Origin: DAOTVD01 sp034437075
GTDB taxonomy: Bacteria; Chloroflexota; Anaerolineae; Aggregatilineales; J027
DNA: 8,736 nucleotides
NCBI GenBank assembly: GCA_034437075.1
Contig: DAOTVD010000144.1
Location: 1 to 8,736 of the forward strand
Direction: 5' to 3'
The translations under genes and the position numbers were made by a program. Under the pieces are notes generated by a model. That model made no database searches, was not told the origin of the DNA, and saw only the letters and a program-made list of their open reading frames with translations. Positions 1 through 4,772 of the stretch are shown in pieces (the first letter of the stretch is position 1; the number at the start of each line of letters is the position of its first letter).

Positions 1-78
1 GTTGTCGCCAATGGCAGTTTTGTAGATAGTGGAACCGCGTAAGTCGTGTTGTGAACCCGAAGATGGCTGATCGCTCAT
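1..78 (-). CDS. N-terminus of an unidentified leftward protein (partial, runs off the left edge)
   Basis: An open frame reads leftward from the ATG at 78-76 to the window edge, giving 26 residues that start MSDQPSSGSQHDLRG and go on STIYKTAIGDN. The start is chosen because an AGGA lies 8 bases upstream and a good promoter lies further upstream on the same strand (123-151). The hydrophilic leader followed by a GSTIYxTxIGDN-like stretch resembles leaders seen on some multidomain signalling or effector-associated proteins of Chloroflexota, but that is only an impression. No domain is visible in so short a piece and I do not assign a function. It is transcribed divergently from the small ORF at 285. 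Confidence 0.5.
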   Translation of the reverse strand, partial: MSDQPSSGSQHDLRGSTIYKTAIGDN

Positions 79-122
79 GATGTAAGTCCTATTCTCCCCA
101 GCGGTGCGTAAGATTTCTTATC

Positions 123-151
123 TTTATACCTTTAATAAGGACACTTCACAA
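123..151 (-). promoter_or_regulatory. Sigma-70-type promoter for the leftward gene starting at 78
   Basis: On the minus strand TTGTGA (146-151) and TATAAA (123-128) are separated by exactly 17 bases, close to TTGACA-17-TATAAT. The distance from the -10 box to the ATG at 78 leaves a leader of about 40 bases, which contains GGGGAG and AGGA. No matching promoter was found by eye for the opposite, rightward direction. Confidence 0.5.
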
Positions 152-284
152 CATTAGATTGTCATGTAGTTGAATGCTTTTCAGCAGCCTATCACGGTGA
201 CGAACGCCGCAGGTGATCCCGCTAGCACCCTGCGCGCGATTTCGGTATGATTATTATTATATGACGCACAGGGGAGCACACACC

Positions 285-433
285 CATGATTTTCATCTCG
301 TATGGCCGCGAAGAACCCGCCACGAGCGTCGCCCAACAGTTTCATGGTGACCTGGACTACGACGGCGACCTTGATGAACAAACCGCCGCTGCTCACGCTC
401 AAGATTTATCCCTTCGGAGTCATCATGCAGCGT
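285..433 (+). CDS. Small hypothetical ORF, 49 residues
   Basis: An ATG at 285 follows GGGGAG by 9 bases, the best ribosome-binding site in this stretch, and opens a 49-codon frame beginning MIFISYGREEPATSVAQQF and containing the acidic run DLDYDGDLDE, ending at TGA 431-433. It overlaps the next ORF (start 374) by 60 bases in another frame. I do not recognise the family. It may be a short gene translationally coupled to the E2-like ORF, or the stub of a longer gene cut short by a frameshift. The good ribosome-binding site argues that translation did start here; the lack of a recognised family keeps confidence low. Confidence 0.3.
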
Positions 434-727
434 GAGACGCCCCAGGGCCAAACCCAATGCTTGGTTGATCCCAATGAGGTCGCGACACAACCAGCAAACA
501 ATATCCGCCTGGAGAGTGGCCTGATCTCGCCGCATACCTTATATGTTGCACAAGAGGGCACACAGAAAATCATTGTGGAACATGGCCCACGCAAGAAGAC
601 CGCCATCTTCCTGGATGGCTCCGAGCAACCGCTGATCGTTCCCTTGCCTGATCTGCTGATGTTCCGCATCGCGTCCGAGAAGCGCGCGCCGTCCGTCAGC
701 GTAAGCAAGTTGCCGCGTGTGTCATAG
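374..727 (+). pseudogene. Truncated prokaryotic E2-like protein (PRTRC-B / Prok-E2 family D type)
   Basis: From the ATG at 374 the frame starts MNKPPLLTLKIYPFG and later shows LISPHTLYVA, then IIVEHGPRKKTAIFL, then VPLPDLLMFR. A 'P-x-x-L' step, a strand with basic residues leading into a hydrophobic strand, and a 'VPLPxLL' segment in this order is the pattern of the PRTRC system protein B / prokaryotic E2 family D proteins, which are usually found beside ThiF-type E1-like and small ubiquitin-like partners. None of those partners is present here. Recognisable similarity stops near 680 at RIASEK; the last 15 codons or so are simply the opposite strand of a leftward YD-repeat gene. The family's usual length is clearly greater than the roughly 100 relevant residues seen. 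The start at 374 is preferred over 302 because the earlier part looks like low-quality out-of-frame sequence. Family assignment is from motif memory, moderate at best. Confidence 0.42.
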
Positions 728-1159
728 GTGTAGCCTGTTGTCTCGTTCATGGGGTTGGTGACATTGCGCAATTGCCCCACACCATCGTAAGCATAACTTG
801 TGGTCAGGCTATTGGGGTCCGTCATGGTCAATCGCCGTCCCACGACATCGTATGTATAGCTTTCGCCTGTGCCATCTGGGTAGGTAGGTGATGCTGGTTT
901 GGCGTCCGCGCTCGTCGTAGGTGTAGGTTGTGCGGCGGTTCAGCGCGTCGGTCATGGTCAAGACCCGACCCAGTGCATCGTAGGTGTGGGTGGTGGTCTC
1001 GTTCGCTGGGTCGGTCATGGTTAGGCGCCGTCCCAGAGTGTCGTAGGTGAAATTTGTAGACCGGTTCAGTGGGTCGGTCTGCGAGGTGACATTGCCGTAG
1101 GCGTCATAGGTGAAGGCGGTAGTTTCGTCATTCGCATCCGCACGAGTCAATGGGTCGCC
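683..1159 (-). pseudogene. RHS/YD-repeat protein fragment with a frameshift
   Basis: Leftward from about 1159 there are seven complete 21-residue units and part of an eighth, each of the form G-x-hydrophobic-x3-(T/A)D/N-x-x-N-x-TT-x-(F/Y)-x-YD-x2, for example GRRLTMTDPANETTT followed by HTYDAL. These are YD repeats, which build the beta-cocoon shell of RHS and related secreted or surface polymorphic-toxin proteins. The signal peptide or N-terminal module, the RHS core with its conserved aspartyl self-cleavage site, and the variable toxin tip are all missing from this piece. Reading shifts frame at 881-888, where a 4-bp tandem duplication occurs; removing one copy joins the third and fourth units perfectly (TSITY then PDGTGESYTYD). 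The fragment ends at about 683 where an oppositely oriented E2-like piece begins. It is therefore broken at both ends and internally. Confidence 0.85.
881..888. repeat. 4-bp tandem duplication (TAGG x2) causing the YD-repeat frameshift
   Basis: The plus strand reads GGGTAGGTAGGTGATG. Deleting one TAGG restores an unbroken frame with the exact 21-residue YD periodicity on the minus strand. This is what replication slippage would leave. A sequencing or assembly error at this spot would look the same. Confidence 0.75.
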
Positions 1160-1222
1160 ACGATCACATCGAACCTGAACTGGATGCCCAAAAATAGCAG
1201 GTAATCGGTTGCCGAACCTAAT

Positions 1223-1244
1223 AGGCAATTAGTATTGTCTGCCT
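1223..1244 (-). terminator. Weak stem-loop at the end of xisI
   Basis: AGGCA (1223-1227) pairs with TGCCT (1240-1244), with extra CAAT/ATTG pairing inside, right at the xisI stop codon. A second imperfect stem (GCCTaCGCGG at 1241-1250 against CCGCGatAGGC at 1262-1272) overlaps it, so the two could be alternative folds. Neither is followed by a run of T on the minus strand, so this is not a convincing intrinsic terminator. Confidence 0.22.
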
Positions 1245-1545
1245 ACGCGGGGATTGTATCTCCGCGATAGGCGAGCACAATCTGTGTCTCTGGCACACCT
1301 CGTGCCTTGAGTGCATCAACCAGTTGCTTGTCATGCTGATCCAATTCAATGACAATTCGCTCATTCATCAGACGTGCCACGAGTACGGTGCCAACCAGAC
1401 GTTTGCCACGTACTGTCGCAATATCAACAATGGTATAGATCTGTTCGGTTTCGTTGGTCGTCAGATAGGCATAATCGTTCAGACCTTCGCCGGTATAATG
1501 ATCTAATTCTTCCAACAAAATCTGCTTTACGGTGGTGGTATCCAT
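1243..1545 (-). CDS. xisI: XisI-like protein (fdxN element excision controlling factor family)
   Basis: This 100-residue soluble protein starts MDTTTVKQILLEELDHY, has a central beta-rich part (IYTIVDIATVRGKRLVGTVL), and ends with LVDALKARGVPETQIVLAYRG. The 'L-V-x-A-G-V-P-x-x-x-I-V-L' segment near the C-terminus is the signature of the XisI family. In Anabaena, XisI together with XisH is needed for the recombinase XisF to excise the fdxN element, though its biochemical role is unknown; most copies in other bacteria have no XisF nearby. The start is supported by GGAGG at 1556-1560, 10 bases upstream. It overlaps the end of xisH by 19 bases, so the two are likely translated together. The C-terminus stops soon after the signature and appears about ten residues shorter than many family members. 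No frameshift is seen. Confidence 0.85.
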   Translation of the reverse strand: MDTTTVKQILLEELDHYTGEGLNDYAYLTTNETEQIYTIVDIATVRGKRLVGTVLVARLMNERIVIELDQHDKQLVDALKARGVPETQIVLAYRGDTIPA

Positions 1546-1955
1546 TTCACAATTTCCTCCGCAATCGGATCAAATACGACAAACGCAATACGTTGATCAA
1601 GGCGCTCTTGCATCACCCGTTGCGCGAGTGGATGCTCAATCATGATCTCGTAGTCTGCTTGAGTAATGGCAACATACAAGGGTGTATCATTGTCGATGTA
1701 GTCCAGGGCAGTGCGATAGGTTATATACTGTCCCACCAGCATCATAAACTGGTGAATTGGCGAATGCTCAAGCGATTTCACCTCAATAAGTACGATCTGC
1801 TCAGTCTGAGAGCGTGCAGCAATATCAATGAACAGCCTGCGAAAGTTATCGTTATCATCAGCAATGACGATGGCGTATTGTTCTTTAATAATCGTCCAAC
1901 CCGCGTGGGTGAGACAACGGACAACCACATCATGGTTTTGATCAATGGCAGGCAT
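1527..1955 (-). CDS. xisH: XisH-like protein, PD-(D/E)XK nuclease fold
   Basis: From the ATG at 1955 this protein of 142 residues starts MPAIDQNHDVV, matching the usual MPAxDxxHDxV opening of XisH. It keeps GW at 19-20, an FID strand with D44, the I-E-V-K motif with E58 and K60, the VGQY segment, and the family ending F-x-P-x-x-E-E-I-V-K-W. D44, E58 and K60 are the expected PD-(D/E)XK active-site residues, so a nuclease fold is likely; cleavage activity has not been shown to be general for the family. A start at 1994 would add 13 residues not typical of XisH; 1955 is preferred on family grounds although neither has a clear ribosome-binding site. An AT-rich TATTATACTATAAT stretch just upstream of 1994 on the minus strand could hold a -10 box, without a convincing -35. 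Its partner xisI overlaps its 3' end. Length and motifs suggest it is intact. Confidence 0.87.
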   Translation of the reverse strand: MPAIDQNHDVVVRCLTHAGWTIIKEQYAIVIADDNDNFRRLFIDIAARSQTEQIVLIEVKSLEHSPIHQFMMLVGQYITYRTALDYIDNDTPLYVAITQADYEIMIEHPLAQRVMQERLDQRIAFVVFDPIAEEIVKWIPPP

Positions 1956-2065
1956 TGCAGGCCAATCTCGCGACGAATTAGCTGTGCCTTTCATTATAGT
2001 ATAATAGGAGGCTCATACACATTCACCCATTTACTGCCATCGCCCTGTTGTGATACCACCAATGT

Positions 2066-2743
2066 TTGCTGAGCCATGCCGGGATCGACTACGTCTGCAA
2101 TGGGCGCACAGTGGGTACGGCGAATACCGAACACTTCGTCCACGGCCCGACTGGCTCGTTGCAATACGAAGCGCCGAACGGGAATTGGCAATTCGTGGCC
2201 AATGATGGGCTGAACTCCCTGCGGAGTGTGTATGATACTGTCGGGGATATGCTCTATGCGGCGGACTATGCGCCCTATGGCGAGATGTGGCATGTCATTG
2301 AGGCCCTGATCTTTCGGGCCTTGCTGTACGCAGCGCAGCATGAAACGTTACAGGCATTGCACACGCTCCATCGGGCGCTCAAGCTGGCAAAACCAGAGCG
2401 CTTTATCCGTCCATTTATGGACGAAGGACAACGGGTGATCGATTTACTGCGCCATCCAGCAGCGCGTGAGATCATCGTACAGGATGGACGCTGGTTGTTA
2501 ACTGCTTTTAACTCCTCTGATACACCACTCTCGGCAACACAAATGTTGATCGACCCCCTCAGCGAGCGTGAACTGGATGTGCTGCGTTTGCTCAATTCGG
2601 ACTTAACCGGGCCGGAAATTGCGCGAGAACTGGTGATTTCTCTCAACACCTTTCGCACCCATACCAGGAATATCTATAGCAAACTCGGCGTGAACAACCG
2701 CCGCGCCACGATCCGCCGTGCTACAGACCTCAACCTAATCTAA
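2066..2743 (+). pseudogene. Chimeric ORF: RHS-core tail fused to the C-terminus of a MalT/LuxR regulator
   Basis: One open frame of 225 codons holds two unrelated parts. Residues about 21-74 are the tail of an RHS core. From W75 (about 2288) on it is the C-terminal third of a large MalT-type LuxR regulator: a helical, TPR-like part (VIEALIFRALLYAAQ, then a stretch around LAKPERFIRPFMDEG) and a complete LuxR helix-turn-helix at about 164-222 with LSERELDVL, then EIARELVIS, then NTFRTHTRNIYSKLGV. The conserved Glu of the first helix and the recognition-helix pattern are all present. The regulator's ATPase domain and most of its sensor region are absent. The only start in reach is a TTG at 2066 with no evident ribosome-binding site, so expression is doubtful. 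If made, it would still carry a DNA-binding domain. A piece of a MalT-type N-terminus lies 1.4 kb downstream, but its link to this piece is unproven. Confidence 0.75.
2126..2287 (+). pseudogene. RHS core fragment
   Basis: The residues encoded here include HFVHGPTGSLQYE, then WQFVANDGLNSLRSVYD, then MLYAADYAPYGEM. This is the familiar RHS-core block 'HG-x-G ... D-x-L-x-SLR-x-V-x-D-x2-G ... Y-x-PYG-E'. It points right, opposite to the YD repeats at 683-1159, and is cut immediately after PYGEM where the LuxR part begins. Upstream of about 2126 the similarity fades. It may derive from the same RHS gene as the leftward fragment only if an inversion occurred; otherwise they come from separate genes. 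Confidence 0.75.
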
Positions 2744-2749
2744 TCCTTC

Positions 2750-2772
2750 AATCACATCACCAAATCACATCA
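2750..2772. repeat. Direct repeat AATCACATCA x2, period 13
   Basis: AATCACATCA occurs at 2750-2759 and 2763-2772. The second copy forms the left arm of the palindrome that follows. The pair sits directly after the LuxR fragment stop and upstream of the small gene at 2866, where an operator would be expected. Confidence 0.5.
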
Positions 2773-2781
2773 TCATGTGAT
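2764..2781. promoter_or_regulatory. Palindrome ATCACAT-N4-ATGTGAT, candidate operator
   Basis: Seven-base perfect arms flank a four-base centre. The site lies about 85 bases upstream of the start at 2866, between the LuxR fragment and the small gene/oxidoreductase pair. The spacing is right for a dimeric repressor or activator, with an additional half-site in the direct repeat just upstream. ATGTGA/TCACAT resembles half-sites used by CRP/FNR-type regulators, but the spacer here is shorter than the CRP consensus, so the binding family is not assigned. There is no T run, so it is not a terminator. Confidence 0.35.
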
Positions 2782-2865
2782 GACCGCTCACCCCATCACC
2801 TTGTATTCTCATAACATCAATGAAAACGACCCTGATGAGGAGGATATAACAAGGCGCAAATAATC

Positions 2866-3102
2866 ATGACGAACACATACACCATTCGTGTCAAAGGGCA
2901 CCTATCACAACATATTGCAGTGCGTTTCGAGGGCATGACTATCTCCCTGACTGAAGCGGGCGAAACCCTGATCAAGGGTGAGGTGATCGACCAAGCCGCC
3001 CTGCACGGCATATTGAGAACTGTACGCGATAGCGCCTTGGAACTACTCGCTGTCAACCGACTTGAAAATATCACTGAAACCACCAAAGAAGAGAAAACAT
3101 GA
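2866..3102 (+). CDS. Small conserved protein paired with an MDR oxidoreductase
   Basis: This 78-residue protein starts MTNTYTIRVKGHLSQ, has a beta-rich first half (HIAVRFEGMTISLTEAGETL), then VIDQAALHGILRTVRDSALELL and a charged tail. The pattern 'Y-x-I-x-V-x-G-x-L ... W/F-x-G-x-(T/S)-(I/L) ... G-x-V-x-D-Q-A-A-L-H-G-(I/L)-L-x-x-V-R-D-x-x-L-x-L-L' is a small conserved type that I recall from Chloroflexota and Actinobacteria, often next to regulators or oxidoreductases; its role is unknown. The ATG at 2866 is the only reasonable start because an in-frame stop lies at 2836-2838. An AAGG sits 11 bases upstream; the stronger GAGGAGG at 2837-2843 is 22 bases away, too far for normal use. Its stop overlaps the next gene's start as ATGA, so the two are coupled. 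Confidence 0.75.
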   Translation: MTNTYTIRVKGHLSQHIAVRFEGMTISLTEAGETLIKGEVIDQAALHGILRTVRDSALELLAVNRLENITETTKEEKT

Positions 3103-4025
3103 CGACAACCATGAAAGCCATTGTCTACATGGAATACGGTTCGCCGGATGTATTGCGGTTGCAAGAAGTGGCCATTCCCACACCGAAAGCCGACGAGATA
3201 CTCATCCAGGTGCGGACTTCGACAGTCACCACAGGGGATGTGAACATACGTGGCTTCACGTTTGTACCCGATGATATGAAACTGCTGCCCCGGCTGGTAT
3301 TCGGTTTACGAAAACCAAAAAATACGATTTTGGGTACCGAGGTCGCGGGTGATGTTGTGGCCGTTGGCAAAGACGTAACACGCTTCAAAGTTGGTGACGC
3401 GGTGTTTGGCATTGGCTCAATGCGGCTCGGCGCGTATGCCGAGTATGTCACCCGTAAAGTGACAGGTGCGCTGGCCCTCATCCCGCCGGGCGTGAATTAT
3501 GAGGAAGCCGTATCCGTCCCTTTCGGTGCGGGCACAGCACTTTATTTTCTTCGTAATCGAGCCACTATTCAGCCAGGGCAGCATGTGCTGGTTAATGGCG
3601 CTTCGGGCGGAGTCGGCAGTTATACTGTACAGATTGCGAAGGTATTCGGCGCGGATCATATCATCGACTACACCCGCGAGGACTTCACACAGAACCATGC
3701 AGCTTATGATTTGGTTGTCGATACCGTCATGGGCAAGATGACCTTCAAGCAAGCTAAATCTGCCTTGAAGCCAAATGGGCTCTATATGGCAATAGCCGGT
3801 GGCTTTCGCGAGATGCTCCAATCGATTTGGAATAAGCGGTTGATCACTGGCTCTCCCAGAGAGGACGCCGCAAGCATGACGACCTTGGCACAGATGCTTC
3901 AAGCTGGGCAGATCACCCCCTTCATTGACCGTACCTATCCATTAGAAGACACCACCGAGGCACATCGCTACGTCGAAACACATCGTAAACGCGGTAGTGT
4001 CGTAATTAACATATCGCGGAAGTGA
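3099..4025 (+). CDS. Zinc-independent MDR (quinone oxidoreductase-like) protein with an internal deletion
   Basis: The 308-residue product belongs to the NAD(P)-dependent medium-chain reductase family, quinone-oxidoreductase branch: MKAIVYMEYGSPDVL at the N-terminus, TTGDVNIRG in place of the zinc-site cysteine region, ILGTEVAGDVVAVG, FKVGDAVFG, then the cofactor-binding VNGASGGVGSYTVQIAK and a C-terminal VVINI strand. No catalytic or structural zinc cysteines are seen. In relatives the glycine-rich segment is followed by about 19 residues of the form (A)-x-V-T-G-V-x-S-x-x-N-x-x-L-V-R-S-L-G-A before DHVIDYTREDF. Here VFG at 182-184 runs straight into ADHIIDYTREDF, so this stretch, which forms the second Rossmann strand and contacts the cofactor ribose or phosphate, is missing in frame. 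Adding 19 gives about 327, the usual length. The start at 3099 overlaps the previous stop (ATGA); an internal ATG at 3111 is also possible. Cofactor binding is probably impaired. Confidence 0.85.
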   Translation: MTTTMKAIVYMEYGSPDVLRLQEVAIPTPKADEILIQVRTSTVTTGDVNIRGFTFVPDDMKLLPRLVFGLRKPKNTILGTEVAGDVVAVGKDVTRFKVGDAVFGIGSMRLGAYAEYVTRKVTGALALIPPGVNYEEAVSVPFGAGTALYFLRNRATIQPGQHVLVNGASGGVGSYTVQIAKVFGADHIIDYTREDFTQNHAAYDLVVDTVMGKMTFKQAKSALKPNGLYMAIAGGFREMLQSIWNKRLITGSPREDAASMTTLAQMLQAGQITPFIDRTYPLEDTTEAHRYVETHRKRGSVVINISRK

Positions 4026-4061
4026 GGCCATAACCGGGATCAAAACACTTTACCAGGTCAA

Positions 4062-4093
4062 GAGGTTTATCTACGTGGATAAACCTCACTTTT
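4062..4093 (+). terminator. Intrinsic terminator after the oxidoreductase gene
   Basis: GAGGTTTATC (4062-4071) and GATAAACCTC (4078-4087) form a perfect 10-bp stem around the six-base loop TACGTG, followed by ACTTTT. It lies 36 bases past the stop codon at 4025, in the right place to end the two-gene transcript. The stem is not very GC-rich and the T run is short, so efficiency is uncertain. Confidence 0.7.
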
Positions 4094-4158
4094 GCAATAG
4101 CAGATCGAAATACCCGCTAGTGAATGGCGTGATGAAAACTTGCTTGTACAATCAAGCT

Positions 4159-4554
4159 ATGGCGACAACGATTTTATCCACGAAACTGCATATTCCTCGA
4201 ACGCAGCCGCGCGTCGTGCTCTGGAGCAGACTGATCGAGCGGCTAAACGAGGCGTTGCACCACAAACTGACTCTCCTCTCGGTTCCTGCCGGTTTCGGCA
4301 AGACCACGCTGCTCAGCGAATGGGTGGCGGCTTCTGAGCGCCCGGTCCCCTGGCTGTCGCTGTGGGGACTAATCGCTGCGATTCCCTATGTGTTGGTGTA
4401 CCTGTTGAAGTTCTTCGGCATCGACCCCGGCCTGGAAGTGTTGACAGCTCCGCTGGCTCTACAGGAAATGGTGATGGCACTCTGGTTAATCATCCGGGGT
4501 TTTAACAAAGATGCAGCCCAGGAACTGGACGAGGCTTACCAAAGTGCGCCGTAA
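4159..4554 (+). pseudogene. Chimeric ORF: MalT-type regulator N-terminus fused to a DUF4386 C-terminus
   Basis: From the ATG at 4159 the protein reads MATTILSTKLHIPRTQP and then LTLLSVPAGFGKTTLLSEWV and RPVPWLSL. These are the opening, the Walker A loop (PAGFGKTT, residues 43-50) and the start of the second ATPase strand of MalT-type LuxR regulators, normally 850 or more residues long. Directly after WLSL (residues 65-68) it continues WGLIAAIPYVLVYLLKFFGI and then PLALQEMVMALWLIIRGFN, which is the C-terminal membrane part of DUF4386 proteins. No sensor or helix-turn-helix remains. If made, it would be a 131-residue protein with a P-loop and two membrane helices, which is unlikely to work as either parent. 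A GTG at 4075 would extend the frame by 28 residues but lies inside the terminator hairpin, so 4159 is preferred; no strong ribosome-binding site is seen. Confidence 0.75.
4351..4554 (+). pseudogene. DUF4386 C-terminal fragment
   Basis: The segment WLSLWGLIAAIPYVL, a second hydrophobic helix around APLALQEMVMALWLIIRGF and the ending after FN-K-D-A match the last two membrane helices of DUF4386 family proteins (small polytopic membrane proteins of unknown role). WLSL is shared by both parents: MalT-type ATPases typically have WLSLD at this point and DUF4386 proteins typically have W-L-S-(V/L)-W-G-L-I. The first four or so helices are missing. Confidence 0.6.
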
Positions 4555-4772
4555 TCGCCCTGCTTAACGCTTGCTTTAGCTATGGCGTATAGGGCCTCAT
4601 ATGGTAAAATGTCCTGAAGCGAGTACAAATAAAATTGGCGATTTTAGATATTATTTTCTTATAGGTTTGGTGTATTGACCCTAGGCCATGTAACCTTGTT
4701 CGACACGAAAAGTCCTCACTTTTAAGCGTGAGGAATATGTCACATCATTGTTCATCAATTTATTAACATAAT
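4555..4772. other. Intergenic boundary between the fragment region and the sugar-gene cluster
   Basis: These 218 bases separate the MalT/DUF4386 chimera from the epimerase. I find no gene on either strand. Base composition turns AT-rich here and stays so into the cluster. The only structured element is the hairpin at 4713-4734. No attachment-site-like repeat, tRNA or transposon end was recognised. Confidence 0.6.
4713..4734. other. Hairpin TCCTCAC-N8-GTGAGGA upstream of the sugar-gene cluster
   Basis: Seven-base perfect arms (4713-4719 and 4728-4734) enclose TTTTAAGC. The hairpin is 38 bases before the start codon at 4773, in the likely leader of the cluster. On the plus strand no T run follows. 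On the minus strand it is followed by CTTTTCG, so it could act as a terminator for leftward transcription, but no leftward gene ends here. It shares the ten-base CCTCACTTTT with the terminator at 4084-4093. Confidence 0.45.

Noticed and set aside
79..284. Search for a rightward promoter or small RNA in the divergent gap
   Set aside because: There is an AT-rich ATTATTATTATATGA stretch near 248-263 that could hold a -10 box, but no -35 at a fitting distance and no stable fold could be supported.
406..690. Extension of the leftward YD-repeat frame past about 683
   Set aside because: The YD periodicity stops at TDGAR; the rest is antisense to the E2-like piece and carries no repeat pattern.
731..1160. 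Apparent 63-base tandem repeats that might be taken for a CRISPR array or minisatellite
   Set aside because: The repeats are degenerate at DNA level and translate to YD units of 21 residues, so they are protein repeats, not an array.
1374..2072. A long rightward frame across xisI and xisH
   Set aside because: It is the opposite strand of two recognised genes, is rich in Arg, Ser, His and Cys, and shows no family motif.
1994..2341. A leftward 115-codon frame that ends TAATG against an upstream ATG of xisH, with a final VYEPPIIL reminiscent of some peptide precursors
   Set aside because: Most of it is antisense to the RHS and LuxR fragments and has no family pattern of its own. The short YEPP ending is too little to call a precursor, no maturation genes are nearby, and the ATG it would couple to is not the family-typical xisH start.
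3417..3902. Leftward frame inside the oxidoreductase gene
   Set aside because: It lies wholly within a clearly recognised gene on the other strand and has no family pattern.
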